From positions 1 through 64,000 of the forward strand of contig CACGUZ010000003.1 in NCBI GenBank assembly GCA_902576375.1: 64,000 nt of DNA. Direction: 5' to 3'. Within the stretch, counting starts at the first letter, position 1, and each line of letters opens with the position of its first letter. Shown one piece after another: positions 26,213-35,084 of this stretch. The DNA comes from an uncultured Pelagibacteraceae bacterium (GTDB lineage: Bacteria; Pseudomonadota; Alphaproteobacteria; Pelagibacterales; Pelagibacteraceae). The translations under genes and the position numbers were made by a program. Below the pieces are notes generated by a model. The model saw only the letters and a list, made by a program, of their open reading frames with translations. It made no database searches and had not been told where the DNA came from.

Positions 26213-28552
26213 ATGTCGCAAACTACTTTAGATATCAAAGAGCCTGGTCTTAATGTTTTACCACCTGGAGTTGAAAGACATGTCGTTAACGCTGGTGGTC
26301 TTACAGGTTTGCAAATATTTCCAGATGATGAAATAGAAATAATTAATGAGGAAGGAAATCAAATTTGTGAAATCATTTGTTTTGATAAAGATGGAAAATC
26401 TGAGCTTGGAATTTTAAATCAAAAAGAAAATTGTAAAAAAAGTTTTATTAAAGATTTGCTTAAAGGTAAAGATGAAAGCTCTTTAATAACAAACCTACAA
26501 TTAAAAAAAAGAAATTTAGATATCAATAAATCAAAATCATCAATTTTGTTTGATGAACAAACTCCAAGTGGTGAAAAAATTAAGATAAAATCTAAAGATA
26601 AATGCTACGTTATTTTTGCAGCACCACAAAACAATATGCTGGTATCTGAGCAAAATCCCTCTAGCGATTTAACATTATATATCAAAAGATATAAAATAAT
26701 TAATGATAAAGAATTATCAATAATTCCTGATCCTATTTATGAGCCAAATTATGAGGAAAATATTGAGAGACAAACTGCAATTTCATTCGAAGTTAAAGAG
26801 GGAGATTTTATTCAAGTAATAAGTCCAGCCGGTAGACAATGCTCTGACTTTGTGGCGTTCGATACAAAAAAACTTGATAAAAAAGTTGAAAAAGGTCTTG
26901 ATTGGCAAACAACGAGGACTTTTATGGGAAATACTTTTCCAGGTCCTGGTTTATTTTCAAAATTTTACGACACCGATCATGAACCATTAGTTGAAGTCAT
27001 AAGAGACACTGTTGGAAAACATGACACATTTAATCTTGCTTGTACTTCAAAATATTATGAAGACGCTGGCTATTTTGGTCATGCTAATTGCTCTGAAAAC
27101 TTAAATAATGCAATGGCAAAATATGGTGTTCAAAAACAAAAGGGATGGCAGGCTATCAATTTATTCTTTAATACTTCAGCAACAGGTTTAAATTCAGTAA
27201 TTTCTGATGAGTCATATGCAAGACCTGGAGATTATGTAATGTTCAGAGCTTTAAAAGATTTAACAATTGGGACAACCGCTTGTCCTAGTGACATCGATGC
27301 ATGTAATTCATGGAATCCAACAGATATTTTTGTTAGAACCTATGACAAAAAAAAAGAATTTTCAAAATCTTTTGCATTTAGAATGAAAACAGACTCTGAA
27401 AAAAAACTTACTAGAAACTCTGGCTTTCACAAAAAAACCTCTAAGCTTACTAGAAATTTTATTGATGCTAGAGGTTTTTGGCTACCAAATGATTATACCA
27501 AGCATGGAGTTGTTGAGGAGTACAACGCATGTAGAGAAAAAGCAGTCTTAATTGATTTATCTGCTTTAAGAAAATTTGAAATTATAGGTCCTGATGCTGA
27601 GGAATTGATGAATTATACATTAACTAGAAATATTAAAAAGCTTGCTGTTGGTCAAGTTGTTTACTCTGCGATGTGTTATGAAAACGGAATGATGTTTGAT
27701 GATGGTACATTATTGAGATTAAGTGAAACTGGTTTTAGATGGATTTGTGGAGACGAATATGGCGGTGAGTGGCTTAAAGAAATAGCTAAAAAGAAAAACT
27801 TTAAAGTCAATGTAAAAAATTCAACAGATCAAATTAGTAACGTATCAATACAAGGTCCAAAAAGTAGAGAGATATTAAAAAAAATAATTTTTACTCCACC
27901 AACACAACCATCTATAGATGAACTGGAATGGTTCAGATTTACTATTTGTAGAATTGAAAACCTTCAAGGTATTCCATTGATTGTTTCAAGAACAGGATAT
28001 ACTGGCGAACTTGGTTACGAAGTCTGGTGTCATCCGAGTAATGCCTCTGACGTTTGGGATAAACTTATGGAAGCTGGAAAAAATGAGGGCTTAATTCCTG
28101 CGGGTTTTGCAGCTTTAGACAAGCTTAGAATTGAAGCTGGTTTAATTTTATTTGGTAATGAATTTGATGGACAACAAGATCCTTTTGAGGCTGGAATAGG
28201 TTTTGCTGTTCCATTAAAAACTAAAGAAGAAGATTTTATTGGTAAAGAGGTTTTAAAAGAAAGAAAAGCAAATCCTCAAAAAAAACTTGTGGGTCTAGAA
28301 CTCATTGGAAAAGAGGCGGCTGGACATGGTGATTGCGTGCACGTTGGAAGATCTCAAGTAGGTGTAATAACTAGTGGTTGTTTATCCACGACTTTAAATA
28401 AAAATATAGCTCTATGCAGAATCGATACTCAATATTCAAGTGAAGGGACTGAAGTTGAGGTTGGTAAAATTGATGGACATCAAAAAAGAATTGCTGCTAA
28501 AGTAGTTGGGTTTCCTCATTTCGATCCGAAGAAAACAAGAGTCAGATCCTAA
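26213..28552 (+). CDS. tdm: Trimethylamine-N-oxide demethylase
   Basis: The 779-aa protein joins a DUF1989 domain (about residues 1-370) and a GcvT-like THF-binding domain (about 395-779), the layout unique to Tdm. In the first domain, SPAGRQCSDFVAFD, FGHANCSEN and CPSDIDACNSWNPTD contain the cysteines expected to bind zinc. The second has VIDLSALRKFEIIGPDAEELMNYTL, MFDDGTLLRLSE and SRTGYTGELGYEVWCHP. Tdm converts TMAO to dimethylamine and formaldehyde, which condenses with THF in the second domain. The ATG at 26213 (MSQTTLDIKEPG) is chosen; upstream in-frame codons overlap tmoX and are not homologous. Divergent from tmoX. Confidence 0.95.
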   Translation: MSQTTLDIKEPGLNVLPPGVERHVVNAGGLTGLQIFPDDEIEIINEEGNQICEIICFDKDGKSELGILNQKENCKKSFIKDLLKGKDESSLITNLQLKKRNLDINKSKSSILFDEQTPSGEKIKIKSKDKCYVIFAAPQNNMLVSEQNPSSDLTLYIKRYKIINDKELSIIPDPIYEPNYEENIERQTAISFEVKEGDFIQVISPAGRQCSDFVAFDTKKLDKKVEKGLDWQTTRTFMGNTFPGPGLFSKFYDTDHEPLVEVIRDTVGKHDTFNLACTSKYYEDAGYFGHANCSENLNNAMAKYGVQKQKGWQAINLFFNTSATGLNSVISDESYARPGDYVMFRALKDLTIGTTACPSDIDACNSWNPTDIFVRTYDKKKEFSKSFAFRMKTDSEKKLTRNSGFHKKTSKLTRNFIDARGFWLPNDYTKHGVVEEYNACREKAVLIDLSALRKFEIIGPDAEELMNYTLTRNIKKLAVGQVVYSAMCYENGMMFDDGTLLRLSETGFRWICGDEYGGEWLKEIAKKKNFKVNVKNSTDQISNVSIQGPKSREILKKIIFTPPTQPSIDELEWFRFTICRIENLQGIPLIVSRTGYTGELGYEVWCHPSNASDVWDKLMEAGKNEGLIPAGFAALDKLRIEAGLILFGNEFDGQQDPFEAGIGFAVPLKTKEEDFIGKEVLKERKANPQKKLVGLELIGKEAAGHGDCVHVGRSQVGVITSGCLSTTLNKNIALCRIDTQYSSEGTEVEVGKIDGHQKRIAAKVVGFPHFDPKKTRVRS

Positions 28553-28902
28553 TGCCTAAATCAGCGAAGGATTTATTGGAATTTTGGGAAGATCAGATGA
28601 AACTTTCTCATACTTCTAGTAATTACTTTTTTAGAAAATCGCCTTCACATTATCATATGATGCTTTTAGTGATGCATGCGTATAAATATAAAGAAAATCT
28701 TACTGTTGAAGAACTTAAGACTAAACTATTTAAAACTTCACGTCCAAAGTCAGCTTTGATGATAAATGAGGCTTGTGAAAAAGGTTTTTTCTTTTTAGAA
28801 AAAACCTCAAATGATCAAAGAAAAAAGCACATTAAACCAAGTGAAAGTTTTATTAATGAGTTCAATAATTATATAGAAACACTAAAACATCTGAGTTTTT
28901 AA
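28552..28902 (+). CDS. Small winged-helix (MarR-like) DNA-binding protein
   Basis: The 116-aa protein overlaps the tdm stop by one base (TAATG). Helix-rich residues 35-100 show NLTVEELKTKLFKTSRPKSALMINEACEKGFFFLEKTSNDQRKKHIKPSESF, the helix-turn-helix plus wing pattern of MarR-type regulators, including the D-Q-R-K-K-H wing. Being translationally coupled to tdm, it may regulate the TMAO or adjacent methylamine genes. A perfect 20-bp palindrome lies just downstream at 28926-28945 and is a candidate operator. Confidence 0.65.
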   Translation: MPKSAKDLLEFWEDQMKLSHTSSNYFFRKSPSHYHMMLLVMHAYKYKENLTVEELKTKLFKTSRPKSALMINEACEKGFFFLEKTSNDQRKKHIKPSESFINEFNNYIETLKHLSF

Positions 28903-28925
28903 TATTTATACAAGTTTTACTTATA

Positions 28926-28945
28926 TTTTTTATATATATAAAAAA
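28926..28945. promoter_or_regulatory. Perfect 20-bp AT palindrome between the winged-helix gene and the FAD oxidoreductase gene
   Basis: T6-(AT)4-A6 (28926-28945) is perfectly palindromic and lies 38 bp upstream of the next ATG. It may be an operator or an AT-rich promoter/terminator element. It is AT-only and so could arise by chance in this genome. Confidence 0.35.
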
Positions 28946-28982
28946 CTATATATTTCAGTCGCACGAAAAATAAAGTTTTCAT

Positions 28983-30308
28983 ATGTCATTACCGACAAAA
29001 GCAAAAGTAGTAATAATCGGTGGGGGTATCCACGGTTTAAGTACTGCTTGGAAATTATCTGAAACTTATAAAAATCCTGGTGACATTGTAGTTCTCGAAA
29101 AAAAAGATACTGCTGCTGGAGCAAGTGGAATTGCATGTGGAGTAGTTAGAAATAATTATTTTCAACCAGCAATGAGAGAATTGATGGCCCACTCAGTCTC
29201 TGTTTGGGAAAGTGATCCAAAAGCATTTAAATATAATCCAGTTGGTTATTTACAAATATCACCTGAAGTTATGCATGAAGACGTAGCAAGTATTTATGAA
29301 CAACAAAAAGCAATTGGGTATGAATCTGATTTTATAGAAGGTGAGAAAGATTGCATGAAATACATGAAGGGAATGTTTGATGACTGGCAAGCTCAAGGTA
29401 TCACTTCAATTCTTCATGAAAAAAAGGGTGGATACGCATTTAATAAAGACTCTATTAAAGCTTTAGAAAATAAATCTACTTCTAATGGTGTTCAAGTGAT
29501 GAAAGGCGTAAGAGTTACAGGATTTAAAAGAGGAAGTAACAGTAAGGCGGTTACAGGAGTTGAAACAGATAAGGGCACAATCGATTGTGAGCAAGTAGTA
29601 ATCGGAGCAGGACCGTGGGCTAGAGACTTTTGGAATATGCTTGAACTTCCTAAAACAGCAAACATCAAAGGTAAAGATGGTAAAATGCATGTAACTGACA
29701 TGTGGACTTACTGGATGCTCCAAGAAGGGGTTATTGGTGTTGAACCAGATTACTTAAAAACAAATGATGGAAAACAGCCACCTGTGGTTCACGTAGACTC
29801 AACTGCACCACTATATTCTGACAAAACAAAAAAATTAATTACAGATAAAATTTGGGGGATTTATTATAAACCTGATATTGAGGGTTTAGGAGTTCAAGGT
29901 GGAACATCTCCTTACATTGTTAAAAAACATTTTGATCAGGTAAATGTTGATCCTTATGGAATTGAGTCTCCAGAGTATCAAACTACTGATGCATTTAGTG
30001 ATATGTGGTGCTCTGCTTTGGCTCATTGCCAAAAAAGATTTGAGGGAAAATCTGATTTATATAGAAAAGGTCCATCAGGTGGTCTTGGATGCATGACACC
30101 GGACTCATTTCCAATCTTTGATAGATTTTTTGAAAACGTATACATGATTGCTGATGCTAACCACGGATATAAAATGATTGGTGTTGGTGAACTTGTAGCC
30201 AAAGAAATTCTTGGTACCGAAAGTGATTTATTAAAACCGTTTAGATTCAACCGTTACGAGAAGGGCGAACTTCACCCTACTTCGAACAGTCCGTTTCCTT
30301 GGAGTTAA
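28983..30308 (+). CDS. DAO-superfamily FAD oxidoreductase, SoxB/MgdA-like
   Basis: The 441-aa flavoprotein has the FAD motif VVIIGGGIHGLSTAWKLSE (about 9-27). It then shows AAGASGIACGVVRNNYFQPAMRELMAHSVSVWE, QVVIGAGPWARDFWN, and a C-terminal GPSGGLGCMTPDSFPIFDRFFENVYMIADANHGYKMIGVGELVAKEI. It resembles sarcosine-oxidase beta and methylglutamate-dehydrogenase flavin subunits but has no delta, alpha or gamma partner gene beside it. It probably oxidises an N-methyl or other secondary amine. It lies 70 bp upstream of a glutamine-synthetase homologue and the glutamate-synthase-like cluster, which suggests a nitrogen-linked amine pathway. Substrate unassigned. Confidence 0.78.
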   Translation: MSLPTKAKVVIIGGGIHGLSTAWKLSETYKNPGDIVVLEKKDTAAGASGIACGVVRNNYFQPAMRELMAHSVSVWESDPKAFKYNPVGYLQISPEVMHEDVASIYEQQKAIGYESDFIEGEKDCMKYMKGMFDDWQAQGITSILHEKKGGYAFNKDSIKALENKSTSNGVQVMKGVRVTGFKRGSNSKAVTGVETDKGTIDCEQVVIGAGPWARDFWNMLELPKTANIKGKDGKMHVTDMWTYWMLQEGVIGVEPDYLKTNDGKQPPVVHVDSTAPLYSDKTKKLITDKIWGIYYKPDIEGLGVQGGTSPYIVKKHFDQVNVDPYGIESPEYQTTDAFSDMWCSALAHCQKRFEGKSDLYRKGPSGGLGCMTPDSFPIFDRFFENVYMIADANHGYKMIGVGELVAKEILGTESDLLKPFRFNRYEKGELHPTSNSPFPWS

Positions 30309-30378
30309 ACTCTTAGCCTAGACACTAATAAATTTTTCAGTTACGCTTGAATAAAATTATAATTCATTGAGGGGAAAA

Positions 30379-31848
30379 ATGACGGATCTAGAAAAGCACG
30401 TAAACCGACCTGGTAGAGACAAACAAGTTAAAAAAGTTAGAGAAAAAATTAACGAACTAGGAATTACATATATCTATTATCAATTTATTTCTGTAACAGG
30501 AAGAGTTGTAGGTAAGGGAATACCTGCAGATCATTGGGAAAGAACAGCAGAAAAAGGTTTTCAATTAGTATACGGAGCTACAGCAAACTTATTTTTAGAT
30601 CGTCATAATAATTATATAGGTTATGGACCTGAAGCAATGGAATTAGTTGGTATCCCTGATCCAGAAACTTTCTGTCAACTACCATGGGACAAAAGAGTGG
30701 GAAGAGTTTTTGTAACATGTTTTAGAAACAGAGAAGAGAGAAATAATCCTGGTGGACATTTAACTTCTGACTGCAGAGGAAATTTAAGAATTTTTATGGA
30801 TGAATTCCAGAAAAAGCATGGTTTAGAGCTAAGAGTTGGAACTGAGCCTGAAATGATGTGGCTGACAAAAAATGATGACGGTACTCCTACAGGAAAAGGG
30901 TTTTCAAAACCATTCTGTTACCACATAGATCAATTTGAATCATTGAGACCAGTATTCATGAAAGTTATTGAATACGCAAAAGCTATGGGTTTAGACATGA
31001 TTCAAGGAGACCATGAAGATGCTCCAGGTCAATTAGAATTAAATTGGACTTACGACAACGTACTTCGAAATGCAGACAGACTTTCAACTTATAGACAAAT
31101 ATGTGCTCAAGTTGCTAGAGAACATAATCTAATTGCATGTTTTATGACCAAACCATTTATGGGAGTTTCTGCAAGTGGTTGTCATACAAATATGTCTTTG
31201 TGGAAAGGTGGAAAAATTAAAACAAACAAACTTGGACACAAATCTTTACCAGGAGTTGAAGAAGTTTTTGGTTATGTTGAAGGTGGAACTAATACATTTA
31301 TGCCTGATACGAAAGATATGCAATTGCCAGGTAAAATTGGATTACAATCAATAGCGGGTATTATGGAACACCTTCCTGCTTTAACAGCCTTAGGATCTTC
31401 AACAGTAAATTCTTATAGAAGATTATGGGATCAAGGTTTTTGGGCGCCTGTTTATGCTGATTGGGGTTATCAAAATAGAACTTGTGGATTAAGAGTATCA
31501 GCGCCTGGAAGATTTGAATACAGGTCTGTTGACTCAATGCATAATCCTTACTTGCTGGGTGCTGCATTATTAAAAGCTTGTGATCATGGAATAAGTAATA
31601 AAATGAAACCAGCTGATCCTGAATCTAGAAATATTTATGAAGCTCAAAAAGCTGGAAAGGATGTAAAAAAACTTCCTTTAAGTTTAGGTGAAGCTTTGGA
31701 AAGATTATCAGAAGATGAGGTAATTAAATCAGCTATGCCTGATGAAATGTATAAAGTTTTTCATTGGTATAAAAATGATGAATGGGAAAGATTTTTAGGA
31801 GCAACAACTCAATGGGATCTAGATACTTATCTAGATTGCTTACCATAA
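30379..31848 (+). CDS. Glutamine synthetase-family protein (paralogue of unknown amine substrate)
   Basis: The 489-aa protein has the GS catalytic fold. Markers are VGTEPEMMWL, IQGDHEDAPGQLELNWTYDN, KPFMGVSASGCHTNMSLWKGGK, STVNSYRRL, NRTCGLRVSAPGRFEYRSVDSMHNPYL. GAGGGG (from 30369) supports the ATG at 30379 over a TTG at 30367. It is distinct from the second GS homologue at 37483. Its position between an amine oxidase gene and three glutamate-synthase-like genes suggests gamma-glutamylation of an amine or glutamine supply to the adjacent amidotransferase. It could also be a glnT-type enzyme. Confidence 0.8.
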   Translation: MTDLEKHVNRPGRDKQVKKVREKINELGITYIYYQFISVTGRVVGKGIPADHWERTAEKGFQLVYGATANLFLDRHNNYIGYGPEAMELVGIPDPETFCQLPWDKRVGRVFVTCFRNREERNNPGGHLTSDCRGNLRIFMDEFQKKHGLELRVGTEPEMMWLTKNDDGTPTGKGFSKPFCYHIDQFESLRPVFMKVIEYAKAMGLDMIQGDHEDAPGQLELNWTYDNVLRNADRLSTYRQICAQVAREHNLIACFMTKPFMGVSASGCHTNMSLWKGGKIKTNKLGHKSLPGVEEVFGYVEGGTNTFMPDTKDMQLPGKIGLQSIAGIMEHLPALTALGSSTVNSYRRLWDQGFWAPVYADWGYQNRTCGLRVSAPGRFEYRSVDSMHNPYLLGAALLKACDHGISNKMKPADPESRNIYEAQKAGKDVKKLPLSLGEALERLSEDEVIKSAMPDEMYKVFHWYKNDEWERFLGATTQWDLDTYLDCLP

Positions 31849-31872
31849 AAAATACGGAAAGAGGAAAAGTAT

Positions 31873-32817
31873 ATGTGCGGAATTGCGGGATTAATTCATA
31901 GAGGGAAATCTTCGAAAGTTGGTCATGAGCTTCAAGGTATGTTGCAAGCTCTGAAACATAGAGGAGAAGACTCTACAGGTTATGCTTTATACGGAGATAC
32001 CGATGGAAAAAATTTTATCATGCGTTTTAAAGTTGGAGAAAACGTTGGTGAAGGTAGCACATCAGTTGCTGAAGATGTATCTGTTTATGATGAAAGAAAA
32101 AAAATTGTTGATAGTTATCTTAATGAAATGGGTGCAAAAATTATCAAGGAGGAAAGAATACTTCCCTACTCATTAAGATATGAAATAGAATATAATAAAA
32201 AAGATTTATTAGAATTTTCACAAAAGATTGAGAGTATTCCTGGAGTGGAAATACTTTCAATGGGTAAATCATTAGAGGTAATTAAAGATCTTGGAAATGC
32301 TAAGATGGTTTGTGATAGATATAATTTAGATAAACTTGTTGGCACTCACGCAATAGGGCATGCACGAATGGCCACTGAGTCCGGTGTAGATATTAAATCT
32401 GCTCACCCATTTTGGGGTTATCCGTTTAGTGATGTATCAGTTGTTCATAATGGTCAACTTACAAATTATTGGAATAATAGAAGAGCTTTAGAAAATAAAG
32501 GAATGAGATTTATGTCTGAGTGTGACTCAGAACTTATTGCTGTTTATTTAGCAGAAAAAATGAGAGATGGGGCATCTTTAGAAGAAGGTATGAAAGAGTC
32601 TCTAACTGGATTAGATGGTGTCTTTACTTATTTTGTAGCTACAAAAGATTCTTTAGGTATGGCAAAAGACACTATGGCTGCTAAACCTCTAGTTTTGTAT
32701 GAGTCTGATGATTTAGTAGCAATGGGTTCAGAGGAAATAGCAATTCGATCAATTTTACCTCAAGAAATTGATACTTATGACCCGTTCGATGGAGAGGTAA
32801 AAGTATGGCAAATATAA
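31873..32817 (+). CDS. mgsA: Class II glutamine amidotransferase, N-methylglutamate synthase subunit A-like (GlxB)
   Basis: The 314-aa Ntn-hydrolase begins M-C-G-I-A-G-L, so Cys2 is the expected nucleophile. It also has LKHRGEDSTGYALYG, GHARMATESGVDIKSAHPFWGYPFSDVSVVHNGQLTNYW and FMSECDSELIAVYLAEKM. It matches the amidotransferase part of glutamate synthase as found split in MgsA/GlxB. GAGGAAA at 31861-31867 supports the start. It overlaps glxC/mgsB by 13 bp. In methylamine users the complex moves methylamine from glutamate amide to 2-oxoglutarate; in rhizobia the same genes are called glxBCD. Confidence 0.85.
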   Translation: MCGIAGLIHRGKSSKVGHELQGMLQALKHRGEDSTGYALYGDTDGKNFIMRFKVGENVGEGSTSVAEDVSVYDERKKIVDSYLNEMGAKIIKEERILPYSLRYEIEYNKKDLLEFSQKIESIPGVEILSMGKSLEVIKDLGNAKMVCDRYNLDKLVGTHAIGHARMATESGVDIKSAHPFWGYPFSDVSVVHNGQLTNYWNNRRALENKGMRFMSECDSELIAVYLAEKMRDGASLEEGMKESLTGLDGVFTYFVATKDSLGMAKDTMAAKPLVLYESDDLVAMGSEEIAIRSILPQEIDTYDPFDGEVKVWQI

Positions 32818-33659
32818 AAAGTGTCTCAAAAAAAACTAAAGCCCAAGCTATGGGTATGCACACTGAAGTTTTAACAGGACGAACACAACAAAAATTCTTT
32901 AATCCTGATGAAGCAGAAAATTTCTATTATTTTGGGACTCATGACGTTGACTTTAACAAGAGAACTGACCTTGATGTGAAAGATATGACTGCTGCAGAAG
33001 CAAATAAAGAAATAGATAATTTAATGGGACAAGGTTATGGAACAATTGTAATTAAGAACCCTCAAGGAAAACATAGTTTAGGTGTTGGTATTTTAAATAA
33101 ATTAAATTTAATTTTTGAAGGAAGTTTAGGATATTTTGGAATGGGTTCATGTGATGGTCCAATAGTTCGAATCAATGGAAGAGTTGGATGGTCTTGTGCA
33201 GAAAATTTGATGGCAGGTAAAGTTGTAATCGAGAAAAATGCTGGATCCTGTTTTGGAGCTGCTATCAGAGGTGGTGATTTAATCTGCAAAGGTAGTGTTG
33301 GTGCAAGAACAGGTATTGATATGAAAGGTGGCACAATAATTATAGGTGGTGATGCGGGTGCATTTACTGGATTTATGATGCAAAGAGGAAGGATCATCAT
33401 CTTAGGTGACGTCGGTATTAATTTAGGTGATTCGATGTATGATGGGACAATTTTCGTAGGTGGAGAAATTGGCTCTTATGGTAGTGATGCTGTAGACGCC
33501 GAATTGACTAAAAGTGATCAAGATTGGTTAAAGAGAAAATTAAAGGTTGCTGAGATCGGTGAAAATTTTGACGTAAGTAAAATGAAAAAAATTGTAGCGG
33601 GTAAAAAACTTTGGAATTACGATAACTTAGAACCTACTGAGAAAAAAGGAGCAATTTAA
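32805..33659 (+). CDS. mgsB: GltB C-terminal beta-helix protein, N-methylglutamate synthase subunit B-like (GlxC)
   Basis: The 284-aa protein is made of glycine-rich repeats of the glutamate synthase C-terminal right-handed beta-helix. They include GSCDGPIVRINGRVGWSCAENLMAG, GAAIRGGDLICKGSVGARTGIDMKGGTIIIGGDAGAFTGFMMQRGRIIILGDVG and DSMYDGTIFVGGEIGSYGSDAV. It is a structural subunit of the three-part synthase. GGAGAGG about 6 bp upstream fits the ATG at 32805. It overlaps both neighbours (13 bp upstream, 1 bp downstream), consistent with coupled synthesis of a stoichiometric complex. Confidence 0.85.
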   Translation: MANIKSVSKKTKAQAMGMHTEVLTGRTQQKFFNPDEAENFYYFGTHDVDFNKRTDLDVKDMTAAEANKEIDNLMGQGYGTIVIKNPQGKHSLGVGILNKLNLIFEGSLGYFGMGSCDGPIVRINGRVGWSCAENLMAGKVVIEKNAGSCFGAAIRGGDLICKGSVGARTGIDMKGGTIIIGGDAGAFTGFMMQRGRIIILGDVGINLGDSMYDGTIFVGGEIGSYGSDAVDAELTKSDQDWLKRKLKVAEIGENFDVSKMKKIVAGKKLWNYDNLEPTEKKGAI

Positions 33660-35077
33660 TGGCTAAGAAAAAAAAGAAAAAAAATGGTAAATTAAAAACT
33701 AATGGTAACGTAGGCGGAAAAGCTGACGTTCATTTGAGTTCTAACGGTGGCAGAAATAAAAGTTTATTAGGTCACAATGCTATTTTCACACCAGAAGTAA
33801 TTGATGATATTCATATTAAATCTCAGTTAGGAAGATACAGAATGCGTGGAATGGCATTAATGAAAAAGATTCCAACATTTGATGATTTAGTTTTCTTACC
33901 AGGAACACTTACAAGGTTTGTAATCGAAGGTTACAGAGAAAAATGTGAAACTAAAACTGTTATTGGACCAAGATGTGAAAATCCAATTGAATTAGATATT
34001 CCAGTTTATATTACTGGTATGAGTTTTGGTGCTTTATCTTATGAAGCTAAAACTGCATTAGCAAGAGGTGCTACAATGGCAGGTAGCGCAACATGTTCAG
34101 GTGAAGGTGGAATGATACCTGATGAAAGAAGATACTCTGAAAAATGGTTTTATCAATGTATTCAATCAAGATATGGATTTAATCCACATCATGCTCAACT
34201 AGCTGATGGAATAGAGGTTTTTATTGGACAAGGACAAAAAGTTGGTATGGGTGGTCACTTAATGGGTCAAAAAGTAACTGACCAAGTTGCTGAAATGAGA
34301 TCACTACCATCAGGTATTGACCAAAGATCTCCTGCTAGACATCCTGATTGGTTAGGTCCAGATGATTTAGCATTAAAAGTAGAAGAACTTAGACAGCTAA
34401 CAAAAAATAAAGTTCCAATTCAATTAAAATTAGGAGCATCAAAAGTTTATGACGATGTTCGTATGGCTGCAAAATGTGATCCTGACTCTATTTATTTAGA
34501 TGGAATGGAAGGATCTACAGGAGCAGGTCCACACATCGCTGCTGCAAATACTGGTATTCCCGGTATCGCAGCTATTAGAGAAGCAAGAAGAGCTTTGGAC
34601 GATGTTGGAAAAACTGGAAAAGTTACTTTAATTTATGCTGGTGGCGTCAGAGATGGTGCTGACATGGCAAAAGCACTAGCTTTAGGTGCAGATGCAATAG
34701 CTATTGGTACAGGTTCTATGATTGCGCTTAACTGTAACAAAGATATTCCAGAGGCAAATTTTGAAAAAGAAATGGGAGTAAAAGCTGGTGAGTGTTATCA
34801 CTGTCATACTGGAAGATGTCCAGTAGGAGTTGCTACACAAGATCCAAAACTAAGAGCAAGATTAAATCCTGATGATGCTGCATTGAGAGTTTATAATTAT
34901 TTACACTCAATGACACTTGAAGCTCAGTTATTAGCTAGAGCTTGTGGAAAAACAAATATACATTCTTTAGAACCTGAGGATTTAGCGGCACTTACTTCCG
35001 AAGCATCAGCTTTAGCAAAAGTTCCACTAGCAGGTACTAATTATACTGTTGGAGTAGATAACTTTCATAAAATTTAA
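33659..35077 (+). CDS. mgsC: FMN-dependent glutamate synthase-domain protein, N-methylglutamate synthase subunit C-like (GlxD)
   Basis: The 472-aa TIM-barrel protein has the GltB FMN domain: IDIPVYITGMSFGALSYEAKTALARGA, CSGEGGMIPDERR, VPIQLKLGASKVYDDVRMAAKCDPDSIYLDGMEGSTGAGPHIAA, GAGGVRDGADMAKALALGADAIAIGTG. The cysteine cluster GECYHCHTGRCPVGVATQDP (about 377-396) binds the 3Fe-4S centre. An unusual lysine-rich N-terminus (MAKKKKKKNGK) precedes the core. It starts on the last base of mgsB. Together with MgsA and MgsB it forms the amine-transferring synthase; plain glutamate synthase activity is the alternative. Confidence 0.87.
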   Translation: MAKKKKKKNGKLKTNGNVGGKADVHLSSNGGRNKSLLGHNAIFTPEVIDDIHIKSQLGRYRMRGMALMKKIPTFDDLVFLPGTLTRFVIEGYREKCETKTVIGPRCENPIELDIPVYITGMSFGALSYEAKTALARGATMAGSATCSGEGGMIPDERRYSEKWFYQCIQSRYGFNPHHAQLADGIEVFIGQGQKVGMGGHLMGQKVTDQVAEMRSLPSGIDQRSPARHPDWLGPDDLALKVEELRQLTKNKVPIQLKLGASKVYDDVRMAAKCDPDSIYLDGMEGSTGAGPHIAAANTGIPGIAAIREARRALDDVGKTGKVTLIYAGGVRDGADMAKALALGADAIAIGTGSMIALNCNKDIPEANFEKEMGVKAGECYHCHTGRCPVGVATQDPKLRARLNPDDAALRVYNYLHSMTLEAQLLARACGKTNIHSLEPEDLAALTSEASALAKVPLAGTNYTVGVDNFHKI

Positions 35078-35084
35078 AGGTATT

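Noticed and set aside
28926-28945. Intrinsic terminator for the winged-helix gene
   Set aside because: The stem would be wholly A-T, without GC pairs, which is too weak for a reliable terminator; kept only as a candidate operator.
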